Assembly: GCF_020662265.1 (NCBI RefSeq)
Contig: NZ_VEWM01000080.1
Location: 273,009-337,008 of the forward strand
Origin: Psychrobacter sp. I-STPA6b
GTDB taxonomy: Bacteria; Pseudomonadota; Gammaproteobacteria; Pseudomonadales; Moraxellaceae
Direction: 5' to 3'
Length of the DNA: 64,000 nt
The notes below the pieces were generated by a model that had not been told where the DNA came from, ran no database searches, and saw only the letters and a list, made by a program, of their open reading frames with translations. Shown here piece by piece: positions 28,962 to 38,802 of this stretch. Position 1 is the stretch's first letter; every line of letters begins with the position of its first letter. Position numbers and translations under genes: made by a program.

Positions 28962-29588
28962 ATGGCTCAACATAATACCCCTTATCTAGATGAGAATACA
29001 AGGCTGACTCGCAATTCAACAAATGACTTTAAACCTCAAGATAGTCAGCCTTGGTATAAAAACTATATGGTCATTATCTTTGTGATTGGTATGCCTGCTT
29101 TTGTCGTCATTGCTTGTATTTGGTTCGTCTTTTATTCAGTACAGATTAAAGACACTGTAGTACGTGATGACTGGTATATGGATGGTAAAACTCTATACCA
29201 AGATGTCTCTCGTGATAAACTGGCTCATGATTTAGACCTGAATGGTAAAATGATGTTTGAGGATAATAATCAAGTCAGTTTTTATTTAAACTATCCTGAG
29301 CAAAGTTTACAAGATGGCAAGTTATTAGATGGCTCTGCATTGGTCTATCCAGATACTTTAGAGCTATCAATATCGCATGCAACAGATATCAATAAAGACC
29401 GTGAGGCAGTATTACAACACCAAGAAGGTAACCTTTATACTGCCCATATTGAACTTGATCCCCTACCCTCAAAATATTATGTGCAAGTAAGTAATCAGGG
29501 TAATCAAAACTGGAGATTGCGAGAAGTTGGTGAGCTACCTGCCAGCACTATTGAGTTCCATCCTCTACAATCATTTGATAAAAACTAA
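28962..29588 (+). CDS. ccoH: FixH/CcoH family cbb3 assembly protein
   Basis: This is a 208-residue FixH-family protein. One N-terminal helix (YMVIIFVIGMPAFVVIACIWFVFYS, about residues 35-58) anchors a periplasmic domain with the family pattern VVRDDWYMDGKTLYQDVSRD near its start. CcoH associates with CcoN and is needed for stable cbb3 assembly. The gene follows ccoG by 50 bases with GAAAGAGG before the ATG. A perfect 14-base inverted repeat lies just after the stop. Confidence 0.9.
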   Translation: MAQHNTPYLDENTRLTRNSTNDFKPQDSQPWYKNYMVIIFVIGMPAFVVIACIWFVFYSVQIKDTVVRDDWYMDGKTLYQDVSRDKLAHDLDLNGKMMFEDNNQVSFYLNYPEQSLQDGKLLDGSALVYPDTLELSISHATDINKDREAVLQHQEGNLYTAHIELDPLPSKYYVQVSNQGNQNWRLREVGELPASTIEFHPLQSFDKN

Positions 29589-29592
29589 CAAC

Positions 29593-29624
29593 CATAGTCA
29601 ACATTAAATGTAATGTTGACTATG
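29593..29624. terminator. Bidirectional hairpin between ccoH and ttcA
   Basis: CATAGTCAACATTA pairs perfectly with TAATGTTGACTATG around a four-base loop, between two convergent genes. The T tracts are weak, but placement suggests a shared terminator. Confidence 0.65.
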
Positions 29625-29631
29625 ATATATA

Positions 29632-30684
29632 TTACAACATAGGATTAATTGTTGGGATTTTTTTCTTCTCTGCCTTAGAGCTGGAGGACTGTACAAATTT
29701 TGGGTTAAAAGTCTGTACTGCAGGTGCAACAGGCAAGCCTATCTCTGCTAAACTCTCTGTTTGTCCCACTTGAATGTTATCCCCTTCAAATAAGCGCTCG
29801 TTATCATCTCTATCCAAACTTAAGTTTTCAAAATCAAACAATTCTCTATCGGCTAATTGCGATGGGGCAACATTTTGCATGGCTTTAAAAATAGATGCCA
29901 AGCGTTGCGGGTGTTCTTTATCCCATTCTCTAAGCATGTCATTAATCATCGCCCGTTGTAGATTTTTTTGACTGCCACATAAGTTACAAGGAATGATGGG
30001 GAACTGCTTGTAATTGGCATATTTAATGATGTCTTTTTCTTCCACATAGGCTAATGGGCGAATAAGCACGTTTTGCTTGTCATCGCTGAGTAGCTTAGGG
30101 GGCATGGCTTTCAGCGAGCCACCATGAAACAGGTTAAGAAAAAAAGTAGCTAAAATATCATCACGATGATGACCTAAAGCGATTTTGGTTGCCCCAATCT
30201 GTTTGGCAAAGCCGTATAATGAACCACGACGCAAACGTGAACATGCTGAACAATAAGTTTTGCCTTCAGGAACAACACTTTTAACAATGCTATAGGTATC
30301 TTTTTCTAAGATATAATGTGGTATGCCTTGCTCATTAAGATAGTTGGGTAAGATATCTTCAGGAAATCCGGGTTGTTTTTGGTCAAGATTAACCGCCACC
30401 ACTTCAAAGTTAATTGGGGCAATGCGTTTTAAAAATAGCAAAATATCTAATAGTGTAAAGCTATCTTTACCACCAGAGATGCAAACCATGACCACATCGC
30501 CATCTTCAATCATATTAAAGTCACGAATTGCCCATGACACCTGTTTACGTAGCTTTTTTTGTAAGCGGCGAAAGCGTGCTGAGTCAGTACCTTGACGTTC
30601 ATGCTCTGTAGCTTCAACCTGTGTTAAATCAATGTCTGAATCTATAGTGGCATTTGGGGTTATATCAGTTGCAGTCATACTCAT
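29632..30684 (-). CDS. ttcA: tRNA 2-thiocytidine synthetase TtcA
   Basis: TtcA thiolates cytidine 32 of tRNA in an ATP- and iron-sulfur-dependent reaction. The PP-loop SGGKDS is at residues 70-75. The two CxxC pairs that hold the cluster are visible in [17 protein letters not shown] and [13 protein letters not shown], and [17 protein letters not shown] is characteristic. The N-terminus has a polar 30-residue extension and the C-terminus ends in a basic tail after an extra stretch of about 60 residues. Two in-frame ATG codons (30684, 30678) are both possible. It is convergent with ccoH. Confidence 0.95.
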   Translation of the reverse strand: MSMTATDITPNATIDSDIDLTQVEATEHERQGTDSARFRRLQKKLRKQVSWAIRDFNMIEDGDVVMVCISGGKDSFTLLDILLFLKRIAPINFEVVAVNLDQKQPGFPEDILPNYLNEQGIPHYILEKDTYSIVKSVVPEGKTYCSACSRLRRGSLYGFAKQIGATKIALGHHRDDILATFFLNLFHGGSLKAMPPKLLSDDKQNVLIRPLAYVEEKDIIKYANYKQFPIIPCNLCGSQKNLQRAMINDMLREWDKEHPQRLASIFKAMQNVAPSQLADRELFDFENLSLDRDDNERLFEGDNIQVGQTESLAEIGLPVAPAVQTFNPKFVQSSSSKAEKKKIPTINPML

Positions 30685-30879
30685 AGGTCAGCTCAACACT
30701 CATTTATCAAATAAAACAAAATATCATGAGTAATTATAACAAATTTAACAACAGCAAACATGCCATAGCTTTAAGCTTTGATGAACATCCATCGTACTAA
30801 CTCGATATTAATACGATTGACAGCGATATTTATTCTGATATTAAAAACTTTACTCAACTTTCCCAATTACTTGCAGACA

Positions 30880-31857
30880 TTATAGTGACGCCATCGCCAT
30901 TTGTGTCAAAACTCGCCCACGGGCTGTTCTTAAAACATAGCCTTGTTGTATCAAATATGGCTCAATCACATCTTCAAGTGTCCCTCTATCCTCTGCCATG
31001 GCAGCCGCAATTGCCTCAACACCTGCAGGTCCACCATCAAAACGCTCATATACCATTTCAATATATCGTCTATCAAGGTGATCCAAACCTCGGCGGTCTA
31101 CGGCTAACATATCCAATGCACTATCTGCAATCTCACCTGTCACTTGTCCATTTCCTTTGACTTCTGCATAGTCACGTACACGGCGTAACAAACGGTTGGC
31201 AATACGGGGGGTACCACGTGCACGCCGAGCAACTTCTAAAGCTCCTTCTGGTGTCATACCAATATTCATCAATCGAGCTGAACGGGTGACAATGGTGGTC
31301 AAATCTTCAATACTATAAAACTCTAAGCGCTGGACAATACCAAAACGATCTCGCAGTGGGGAGGTCAATAGACCCGCACGTGTAGTCGCTGCTACTAAGG
31401 TAAATTTTGGTAAATCCAACTTAATAGAACGTGCCGCAGGACCCTCTCCAATCATAATATCCAACTGAAAGTCTTCCATTGCTGGATATAAAATCTCCTC
31501 AATAACAGGACTAAGGCGATGAATCTCATCAATAAATAAAACATCACCCTCTTCCAAATTGGTCAGCATGGCTGCTAAATCCCCTGCCCTCTCCAGTACA
31601 GGACCAGAGGTTGAGCGCAAATTTCCATCCATCTCACGGGCAATGATATTGGCAAGAGTAGTTTTTCCCAATCCTGGAGGACCAAAAATTAAAGTATGAT
31701 CCAGTGCTTCACCACGATTGCGTGCTGCACCAATAAAGACCTCCATCTGCTCACGAACTACAGGCTGACCAATATAATCAGCCAATTTGGCAGGACGAAT
31801 ACCCATATCTGGAGCATCATCTTGACGCTCAAATGGATTAATTAACCGATTTTGCAT
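30880..31857 (-). CDS. ruvB: Holliday junction helicase motor RuvB
   Basis: This 325-residue AAA+ ATPase drives branch migration with RuvA. Walker [12 protein letters not shown], Walker [10 protein letters not shown], sensor [20 protein letters not shown], arginine finger regions and the C-terminal winged helix ([20 protein letters not shown]) are all present. It begins [22 protein letters not shown]. The gene follows ruvA in the same direction but is separated by about 200 bases containing a hairpin, so it may have its own promoter. Confidence 0.97.
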   Translation of the reverse strand: MQNRLINPFERQDDAPDMGIRPAKLADYIGQPVVREQMEVFIGAARNRGEALDHTLIFGPPGLGKTTLANIIAREMDGNLRSTSGPVLERAGDLAAMLTNLEEGDVLFIDEIHRLSPVIEEILYPAMEDFQLDIMIGEGPAARSIKLDLPKFTLVAATTRAGLLTSPLRDRFGIVQRLEFYSIEDLTTIVTRSARLMNIGMTPEGALEVARRARGTPRIANRLLRRVRDYAEVKGNGQVTGEIADSALDMLAVDRRGLDHLDRRYIEMVYERFDGGPAGVEAIAAAMAEDRGTLEDVIEPYLIQQGYVLRTARGRVLTQMAMASL

Positions 31858-31991
31858 GCGCTCTCTTCTTTATCTATATTTGAAGCTATGTTTATAACGA
31901 CTATTTTGATAATTCCATCAATCAAGGCAAGTGAATCATTATCAGCATACGATAACATATCACTTTTCGTATATGGTTTATATATTAATAT

Positions 31992-32019
31992 AAAAAAAAG
32001 ACGACATTTAATGTCGCCT
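31992..32019 (-). terminator. Intrinsic terminator after ruvA
   Basis: On the minus strand GGCGACATTAAATGTCGTC forms a short hairpin followed by eight T. It lies between ruvA and ruvB, which are usually cotranscribed, so expression of ruvB may be partly uncoupled. Confidence 0.7.
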
Positions 32020-32063
32020 AATAGAGTTAATCTCTTACCTCAAACCCATATGACACAGCTTAT

Positions 32064-32687
32064 TTAAAAGTTTGATAACTGTTTTAGTGTGGCTTTTAAT
32101 AATTGCTGAGTATCTGTAATCTGCATATCATAAGCACTTTGAGCGGCCTTAATCGCCTGTTGAGCTTCTTTTTCTCTATATCCTAAGCTCAATAGTGCTG
32201 ATTCTACTTCTGCAATAATCTGTCCTTCGTGATTGACACTCGGTTCAGACACTTGTGATTCCATAAAACTATTATCTATTTCGATATCTTTGAGTTTATC
32301 TTTTAGCTCAATTAATAGTCGTTGTGCTGTCTTTTTACCAATACCTGGAATACGAGTCAATGCAGTTTCTGAGCCTTGCTCTACATGTGCTTTTAGCTCA
32401 GCAGCAGACATAGCAGATAGCATGGCTAATGCCATCTTTGCACCCACACCATTAATTTTTATTAACTTTCTAAATACATCTCTATTATTTCTATCAATAA
32501 AACCATACAGCAGTTGTGCATCTTCACGAACATGTAAATGTACCCAAATGCTGATATCTGCATTCATCTGTAACTGACAAAAAGCGGGAAGAGGTAGCTC
32601 AACTTCATACCCCACACCAGATGCAGTCATGATACATGCCATTGGTGCTTCAAGCAGCTCTACCCGCCCTTTAATCAGTCCAATCAT
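32064..32687 (-). CDS. ruvA: Holliday junction-binding protein RuvA
   Basis: This 207-residue protein binds Holliday junctions as a tetramer and recruits RuvB. It starts MIGLIKGRVELLEAPMACI (OB fold). Two helix-hairpin-helix motifs follow (LIKINGVGAKMALAMLS and LTRIPGIGKKTAQRLLIEL), then the flexible linker and the domain III phrase LLSLGYREKEAQQAI. The order and length are normal. ruvC is not in the window. Confidence 0.97.
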   Translation of the reverse strand: MIGLIKGRVELLEAPMACIMTASGVGYEVELPLPAFCQLQMNADISIWVHLHVREDAQLLYGFIDRNNRDVFRKLIKINGVGAKMALAMLSAMSAAELKAHVEQGSETALTRIPGIGKKTAQRLLIELKDKLKDIEIDNSFMESQVSEPSVNHEGQIIAEVESALLSLGYREKEAQQAIKAAQSAYDMQITDTQQLLKATLKQLSNF

Positions 32688-32851
32688 TCATCTACTCCAC
32701 TTACACTTATGACTTAGCTAACCATAGGCCAGCCTTTAATGATTAAAAGGCTGGTAGTCATGTCTTATTCCAATTTTATAGCCTAATACGCACCTAGTTA
32801 GATTAAATATCTCTAGCTGAAATATAGCCATAAAAAAGTAACTCAATTTAT

Positions 32852-33892
32852 TTAAGCCTGATAAAAATCTACCATTTGCTCAAGACTAATTGGACGAATC
32901 TTACTGGCATTACCAGCCGTACCAAAAGCCTCATAACGAGCAATACATAAATCCATCATTGCATCCATTGATGCTTTAAAAGGTTTACGAGGGTCAAAGT
33001 CACTTGGATTTTGTGCCAAATAGCGACGGATAGCACCCGTTGAGGCTAAGCGTAAATCAGTATCAATATTGACTTTACGCACTCCAAACTTAATGGCTTC
33101 AGCTATCTGCTCAACTGGTACACCATAGGTTTCTCCAATGTCACCACCGTATTCATTAATCACTTTTAGCCACTCTTGAGGCACACTAGATGAGCCGTGC
33201 ATGACCAAGTGAGTATCAGGAATACGAGCATGAATCTCTTTTACACGTTCAATAGATAAGATATCACCAGTTGGTGGACGGGTAAATTTATACGCACCGT
33301 GACTGGTACCAATGGCAATGGCTAACGCATCAACGCCTGTATCTTTAACGAACTGCTCTGCTTCATCTGCACTGGTCAATAGTTGAGAATGGTCTAAAAC
33401 ACCCTCTGCACCAATGCCATCTTCTTCACCAGCCATTCCTGTTTCTAGACTACCCAAGCATCCAATTTCACCTTCTACTGATACTCCACACGCATGCGCC
33501 ATGTCAACAACTTGACGAGTAACACGGGCATTGTACTCATAGTCAGTAGGGGTTTTGCCATCCTCTGCTAATGAGCCATCCATCATTACAGAAGAAAATC
33601 CCAATTGAATAGAGCGCTGACAAACTGCTGGGCTTGTACCATGATCTTGATGCATAACCACAGGAATATGAGGCCACTCTTCAATTGCAGCCAATATTAA
33701 GTGTCGTAAAAATGGTGCACCAGCATACTTTCTTGCCCCTGCACTCGCTTGCACAATAACAGGAGAGTCTGTTTTATCTGCAGCCAACATAATGGCTCGC
33801 ATCTGTTCCAAATTATTGACATTAAAAGCAGGAACGCCATATTGATTTTCTGCTGCATGGTCAAGTAGTTGTCGTAAAGAAATTAAAGCCAT
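32852..33892 (-). CDS. fba: Fructose-bisphosphate aldolase, class II
   Basis: This 346-residue zinc aldolase interconverts fructose 1,6-bisphosphate with dihydroxyacetone phosphate and glyceraldehyde 3-phosphate. [20 protein letters not shown] (zinc His), [18 protein letters not shown] (zinc Glu region), [10 protein letters not shown] (zinc His) and [13 protein letters not shown] are all intact and define the class IIA/Calvin-type long branch. AAGAGAAT precedes the ATG. It lies downstream of pgk, with an Ala-rich lipoprotein gene between them, all on the minus strand. Confidence 0.96.
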   Translation of the reverse strand: MALISLRQLLDHAAENQYGVPAFNVNNLEQMRAIMLAADKTDSPVIVQASAGARKYAGAPFLRHLILAAIEEWPHIPVVMHQDHGTSPAVCQRSIQLGFSSVMMDGSLAEDGKTPTDYEYNARVTRQVVDMAHACGVSVEGEIGCLGSLETGMAGEEDGIGAEGVLDHSQLLTSADEAEQFVKDTGVDALAIAIGTSHGAYKFTRPPTGDILSIERVKEIHARIPDTHLVMHGSSSVPQEWLKVINEYGGDIGETYGVPVEQIAEAIKFGVRKVNIDTDLRLASTGAIRRYLAQNPSDFDPRKPFKASMDAMMDLCIARYEAFGTAGNASKIRPISLEQMVDFYQA

Positions 33893-34012
33893 AATATTCT
33901 CTTAAAAAGCCTTGCTAAGTTTAGCTGGGTTGAAATGGAATTAAAAATCGGCGCTAGTATACCAAAAAGCAGTCAAGAGGTGGTGATGCTTTTCTGCACA
34001 AAGCAGAACATA

Positions 34013-34045
34013 AAAAAAGCTTCAGTAAATAAAATACTGAAGCTT
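34013..34045 (-). terminator. Intrinsic terminator after lipoprotein gene
   Basis: AGCTTCAGTA pairs with TACTGAAGCT, and on the minus strand a T run follows. It lies downstream of the Ala-rich lipoprotein and upstream of fba, so fba probably has its own promoter. Confidence 0.8.
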
Positions 34046-34177
34046 CATATTGGGGATACTGGAGTGCCACTCAATGCACACACTAAGTATTTACAAGTTA
34101 ACAGTCTATTTGATTTGCATCACTTATAGTGATTCATCTTTTAAAGTTAAGTACTTTTAAAGAATTGCTTTGAAAGA

Positions 34178-34558
34178 TTAGTATTGCTGATCTTCTGATA
34201 CAGCATTCATATCTTCAGCAGCATGTTGCTCTTGTCTAGCTTCTGCATCAGAAGCAACTTTATCTGCACCTTCAGCAACGGCATTGGCAGTATCAGCAAC
34301 AGCTTCATTTGCACCATCTGCAATGGCTTCACCAGTACTAACAACAGCATCAGTTGCCTCAGCACCAGCAGTTTTTGCATCATCAACCATACTGTCACCA
34401 GCTTCACTTGCTGCAGTTGCCGCATCGCCTGCTGCTTCAGAGACATCTTGACCTGCTTGTTCAGCAGCATTTTTGGCATCTTCAACTTGTTGGCTACATG
34501 CCATAAGTGACATTGTGCCTGAAACTAAAGCAACGAGTAATAGGTTACGTTTTAACAT
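34178..34558 (-). CDS. Small Ala-rich lipoprotein
   Basis: This 126-residue protein has a lipoprotein signal (MLKRNLLLVALVSGTMSLMAC, split here as a signal followed by lipobox LMAC with the acylated Cys at 21). The mature part is dominated by Ala, Asp, Glu and Gly, with repeats such as DAAEAAG and ADGANEAVADTANAVAEGADKV, giving an approximate 11-residue periodicity like that of LEA or entericidin-related helical proteins. It should be an extended, acidic, membrane-tethered helix. TGAGGAAAT precedes the start. Function is unknown; a stress or envelope role is only a guess. It is inserted between pgk and fba and has its own terminator. Confidence 0.8.
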   Translation of the reverse strand: MLKRNLLLVALVSGTMSLMACSQQVEDAKNAAEQAGQDVSEAAGDAATAASEAGDSMVDDAKTAGAEATDAVVSTGEAIADGANEAVADTANAVAEGADKVASDAEARQEQHAAEDMNAVSEDQQY

Positions 34559-34772
34559 TGTATTTCCTCACTTAAATGTGACATTAATTCCTCTCATAGT
34601 ATTGTAGCGATGCTTGCAGATTCTTTGCAAGTTATCTCTACACTTGTTAACAAAACTCAACTACTGCAACTATGAGAGACATATTTGGTAACAACCAAAT
34701 ATCTTTAAAGCATATAGCATACACCACTATGAGCCAACTATCTATACACTATATGCCTAATAATAGTCACTT

Positions 34773-35969
34773 CTATCGGCTCAACGCAGCAACTGCAGGT
34801 AATGTTTTGCCTTCAACAAACTCTAAAAATGCACCACCACCTGTCGACATATAACTAACACCATTGGCAACTTCATATTTATAAATCGCTGCCAATGTGT
34901 CTCCACCACCAGCGATACAAAATGCTGGGCTATCTTTTATTGCTTCTGAAACGATTTTGGTACCTTCTCCAAATGCATCTACTTCAAAAACACCTACAGG
35001 ACCATTCCATAAAATAGTTTTAGCTGACTTGATAGCATCAGCAAGTTTTTCAGCACTTTGTGGCGCAATATCCAAAATCATCTCATTGTCACCGATATCT
35101 GCAACGGCTTTAATTTTGGCTTCTGCACTATTTAGTGAGCCAATAAAATCATCAAAGTTAATTTGTGCTTTATCTGCCACCACCACATATTCTGGCAATA
35201 AAATCTGAGTCTGGCTCATGATTGACTTGGCAACCTCAATCAAGTCAGCTTCATATAGAGACCCACCAACAGAATGTCCCTGTGCTGCTAAAAATGTATT
35301 GGCAATACCTCCACCAACGATAATCTGGTCACAAATTTTTGCAAGGCTGGTTAATACATCCAGTTTGGTCGAGACTTTAGAGCCACCAACAATGGCAAGC
35401 ATTGGTTTTTCTGGCGTTTCTAATGCCTTACTCAAAGCATCTAACTCTGCGGATAATAAAGGTCCTGCACAGGCTTGTTTATTTTGGTGATTCACCGCTT
35501 CAATAACGCCATGTGTTGAGGCTTGTGCACGATGTGCTGTACCAAAGGCATCCATTACAAAGACATCACATAAATCTGCATATTTTTGTGACAATGCACT
35601 GTCATCTGCCTTCTCACCCTTATTAAAGCGGACATTTTCTAGTAATACCACATCACCAGAAGTGACGCTCACACCTGTGCTTAAATAATCACGGCTCAAT
35701 AACACCTCTTGTCCTAACTGCTCGGATAAATAGTCAGCCACAGGTTGTAGTGAAAACTCATCAGCATACTCACCTTCTGTAGGACGACCCAAATGAGAGC
35801 AGACCAACACGCCAGCCCCTTTTTCTAATGCCATCTTAATGGTTGGTAAGCTTGCTTGCAAACGGGCATCATTAGCAATCTTTCCTGCCCGTATTGGCAC
35901 ATTGAGGTCTTCACGTATCAATACTCTTTTATCCGTCAAATCCAAGTCATTCATACGCAAAAAATTCAT
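34773..35969 (-). CDS. pgk: Phosphoglycerate kinase
   Basis: This 398-residue glycolytic enzyme transfers phosphate between 1,3-bisphosphoglycerate and ADP. Signature elements are [51 protein letters not shown] (in [11 protein letters not shown]), [12 protein letters not shown], the nucleotide site GGGDTLAAI, and [19 protein letters not shown] at the end. GAGAGGAG precedes the ATG. Upstream is a divergent DksA-type gene. The usual neighbour gap/epd is not adjacent; an Epd/GapB-like gene lies about 18 kb away. Confidence 0.97.
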   Translation of the reverse strand: MNFLRMNDLDLTDKRVLIREDLNVPIRAGKIANDARLQASLPTIKMALEKGAGVLVCSHLGRPTEGEYADEFSLQPVADYLSEQLGQEVLLSRDYLSTGVSVTSGDVVLLENVRFNKGEKADDSALSQKYADLCDVFVMDAFGTAHRAQASTHGVIEAVNHQNKQACAGPLLSAELDALSKALETPEKPMLAIVGGSKVSTKLDVLTSLAKICDQIIVGGGIANTFLAAQGHSVGGSLYEADLIEVAKSIMSQTQILLPEYVVVADKAQINFDDFIGSLNSAEAKIKAVADIGDNEMILDIAPQSAEKLADAIKSAKTILWNGPVGVFEVDAFGEGTKIVSEAIKDSPAFCIAGGGDTLAAIYKYEVANGVSYMSTGGGAFLEFVEGKTLPAVAALSR

Positions 35970-36183
35970 CTGTTGCTCCTCTCAAAGGGTTGGTTTCTAT
36001 GGCTTTACAAAATATCATATCAATATCACAAATTAATGTCACAAAATTTTAACACACATTTTATTCATCATCACAACTCTATAACCAAAACCATATTGAG
36101 TAATACATTCTGCCTCTGTAACCTATTAATCATACCCAAGTACATTTATGTTTTTATTACTAAATGATTGATAAGGAAAAGAT

Positions 36184-36513
36184 ATGAGTATAGATTTTAA
36201 TGAAGCAAAAACACGCCTACTTAGCTTAAAAGAAGAATATGCCACTCGTATCGAAAAAATCGAAGACCATATTCAACACCCTCAAGACTCACTCAATGAG
36301 CACTGGGATGACCAAGCCATCTCTACTCGTGAAAATGACATGCGTAAAAACTTATTAGTTGAAGCACAACAAGGGCTAAACTATGTCAATAATGCACTGA
36401 GTCGTATTGAAAATGGTACATACGGTGAGTGTACAGAATGTGGTGAAGATATCGAAGAAAAACGCTTACAAGCTGTGCCATATGCGACATTATGTATGCA
36501 ACATGCTGAATAA
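36184..36513 (+). CDS. DksA/TraR family zinc-finger protein
   Basis: This is a 109-residue protein with a coiled-coil N-terminal half and a C-terminal zinc finger with Cys83, Cys86, Cys104 and His107 (ECTECGEDI...YATLCMQH). This makes it a DksA/TraR-family protein shorter than DksA and with His replacing the last Cys. Members bind the RNA polymerase secondary channel and alter initiation, often with ppGpp. The phrase RIENGTYGECTECGEDIEEKRL is the family hallmark. AAGGAAAAGAT precedes the ATG. Whether it replaces or supplements a full DksA cannot be told here. Confidence 0.88.
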   Translation: MSIDFNEAKTRLLSLKEEYATRIEKIEDHIQHPQDSLNEHWDDQAISTRENDMRKNLLVEAQQGLNYVNNALSRIENGTYGECTECGEDIEEKRLQAVPYATLCMQHAE

Positions 36514-36551
36514 GCGCTATATGCTACATATAGCACAGCAACAAAATCATA

Positions 36552-36588
36552 AAAAAATCCCCCAATCATAATGGTTAGGGGATTTTTT
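36552..36588. terminator. Bidirectional terminator
   Basis: AAAAAATCCCC pairs with GGGGATTTTTT, giving T runs in both directions between the convergent DksA-type gene and thiE. Confidence 0.85.
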
Positions 36589-36632
36589 AGACTTAGCTTC
36601 AAATAAGCTTAGATTCAAACAAGAGGTATAGA

Positions 36633-37271
36633 CTATTGCATCCAACCTGCTAGAGCATCCTGCCAGCGTTGACAGCGCAACGCAATCTCAGCCACTGGAT
36701 ACTGCAAAATATCACCAACAACAGCAACATAACGCAATGAATACGGATAAAGCTGGGTGACATTTTCTGCACTAATGCCACCTATGACACACAGGTCGAT
36801 ATCACAATGTTGTACTTGCTCTAATACAGATAAAGAAATAGTTTGTGCGCTTGGCTTGGTAGATGATGCAAAGATTGCCCCCAATGCTGTATAGCTGGCA
36901 CCTTGACGCTTTGCCTCTTCAACCAATGCCACAGAGCCATGACAAGTACAGCCAATCAGGGCATTATCACCTAAAAGCTGACGTGCAGATGCCACGTTAC
37001 CATCTTCTTGCCCCAGATGCACACCCACACCCAACTCATGAGCCAACTGCATATCATCATTCATCACCACAGTCACACCATACCTTTCTGCTAAGGTAAT
37101 AATCTGTTTTGATTCATGCAATACACCAGCACGCCCTTGCGCTTGACTCACTTTTTTACGACGAATCTGAACAACCTCGACCACACCTGTTGCAAATGCT
37201 TTATCAAGCTTCTCACATAACACAGTTAGCTCATCATCATTTGTAATTAAGTATAAACTGGGTGTCTTCAT
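36633..37271 (-). CDS. thiE: Thiamine phosphate synthase
   Basis: ThiE joins the thiazole and pyrimidine phosphates to make thiamine phosphate. This 212-residue TIM barrel shows VQIRRKKVS (diphosphate-binding start), VVMNDDMQLAHELGVGVHLGQEDG, IGCTCHGSVALVEEAKRQGASYTALGAIFASSTKPSA and VIGGISAENVTQLY, all typical. AGGATGAG lies before the ATG. No TPP riboswitch is seen upstream, which fits its separate position next to pncB, 73 bases further upstream in the same direction. Confidence 0.93.
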   Translation of the reverse strand: MKTPSLYLITNDDELTVLCEKLDKAFATGVVEVVQIRRKKVSQAQGRAGVLHESKQIITLAERYGVTVVMNDDMQLAHELGVGVHLGQEDGNVASARQLLGDNALIGCTCHGSVALVEEAKRQGASYTALGAIFASSTKPSAQTISLSVLEQVQHCDIDLCVIGGISAENVTQLYPYSLRYVAVVGDILQYPVAEIALRCQRWQDALAGWMQ

Positions 37272-37344
37272 TCACATCTCATCCTAAATCTTCTGCTTTA
37301 TAAAAAAAGCCCACTTTTAACACTCTACTTTTAGAGATAAGGCA

Positions 37345-38586
37345 TCAATCACTAATATGGGTATTGATATCAGAATCTGTCTCCAGCTCAAATACTTGGC
37401 GTAAATATGCCAGATAAGTATCATTGCTAATCATCGTTTTTCCGGGACTATCTGACAACTTAGCAACAGGCTGTCCATTACATTCAACCAACTTTAACAC
37501 AATATTAAGCTGAGTCAGACCCATATCATTGGTTAAATTTGTACCAATACCAAAACTGGTTTTTATGCGCTCTTTAAAATACTGATGTAACTTCCATGCT
37601 TTGGCAATATCCAGCCCATCACTAAAGGTTAACTGTTTTGTTTTAGGATTAATCTTTAACTTTTGATAATGGGCAATTGCCTTATCACCCCATTCATACG
37701 GGTCACCACTATCATGACGCAACCCATCAAACAGCTTAGCAAAGTATAAATCAAAATCTCGCAAAAACGCATCCATACCCACCACATCCGTCAAAGCAAT
37801 ACCTAAATCACCTCGGTATTCATGCACCCATGCCTCAAGTGCAGCCTTTTGTGAATCGCGTAGTCGCACATCCAGCGCCTGAAATGCCTGCATAAACTCA
37901 TGCGCCATTGTACCAATAGGTGTCATCTTTAAAGTCTTAGCGAGATAAACATTTGACGTTCCACGTACAATATTCGGCTCAGCACGATGCAATGCTTTAA
38001 CAACATGCGCCTGCCACGTTTTACTAAAACGACGACGAGTTCCAAAGTCAGCAATGATAAATGGTGGGTCATTACGTTGCTGTTTACCAGCATACTGATG
38101 CAAACTGTCTATTTTTTGCTGTAAGCGATGCTCACCTTCTTCTAAAACCGCAGGCGTACTCAGACGCTGATAATACAACTCATTGACAATCGCCAATACA
38201 AACACTTCAAAAAACATCGCTTGTATCATTGGACCTTCTATATCAATACAAAGGCGATTTTTTTCATCTGTACTAACCTTAATAAATCGGCGTTTTAATT
38301 GAAAAAGCTCCAAATAGTCAACAAAGTCTGAACGCAAAAAACGCAAGCCACGTAAATAATCCAGCTCATCTTGACTAAAACGCAACTCACACAAACTATC
38401 TAACTGTAACTCTAAATCAGGTTTAATATCTCGTAGTGGATAAGCTGTCTCTTGATAATTGCGACAACGAAAGCGATACACACCATGCGTCTGTGGAAAC
38501 TGGTGTAACATAGCTTGTAGCATGGTAAATTTATATAAGTCATTATCTAACAATGAGGTAATAATAGGTGTGATTTTCCCGCTCAT
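37345..38586 (-). CDS. pncB: Nicotinate phosphoribosyltransferase
   Basis: PncB makes nicotinate mononucleotide from nicotinate and PRPP for NAD salvage. This 413-residue protein has the typical start [21 protein letters not shown], then [10 protein letters not shown] (residues about 178-187), [39 protein letters not shown] (phosphoribosyl site) and [12 protein letters not shown]. It stands just upstream of thiE on the same strand, so the two cofactor genes may be cotranscribed. Confidence 0.95.
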   Translation of the reverse strand: MSGKITPIITSLLDNDLYKFTMLQAMLHQFPQTHGVYRFRCRNYQETAYPLRDIKPDLELQLDSLCELRFSQDELDYLRGLRFLRSDFVDYLELFQLKRRFIKVSTDEKNRLCIDIEGPMIQAMFFEVFVLAIVNELYYQRLSTPAVLEEGEHRLQQKIDSLHQYAGKQQRNDPPFIIADFGTRRRFSKTWQAHVVKALHRAEPNIVRGTSNVYLAKTLKMTPIGTMAHEFMQAFQALDVRLRDSQKAALEAWVHEYRGDLGIALTDVVGMDAFLRDFDLYFAKLFDGLRHDSGDPYEWGDKAIAHYQKLKINPKTKQLTFSDGLDIAKAWKLHQYFKERIKTSFGIGTNLTNDMGLTQLNIVLKLVECNGQPVAKLSDSPGKTMISNDTYLAYLRQVFELETDSDINTHISD

Positions 38587-38802
38587 AATGCTACCTTTTT
38601 TTATTAGGAAATAGAGATTTTAAAATTATTGCCTAAAACTTAGCATATTTCTGAACATGCTGGTAGCAATATATATAAAAAACTTGATATAAAACACGAT
38701 GATAACAAGGATGACTGATAAAACTTTTTGTTTTACACCAACCATTTATCATATGATGATGTGCAAATAATAGGAAACCAGAGAATTTAGGAAACCAGAG
38801 AA

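Noticed and set aside
34207..34510. Long overlapping open frames on both strands of the lipoprotein gene
   Set aside because: They are shadows produced by the Ala/Asp-rich repetitive codons of the real gene.
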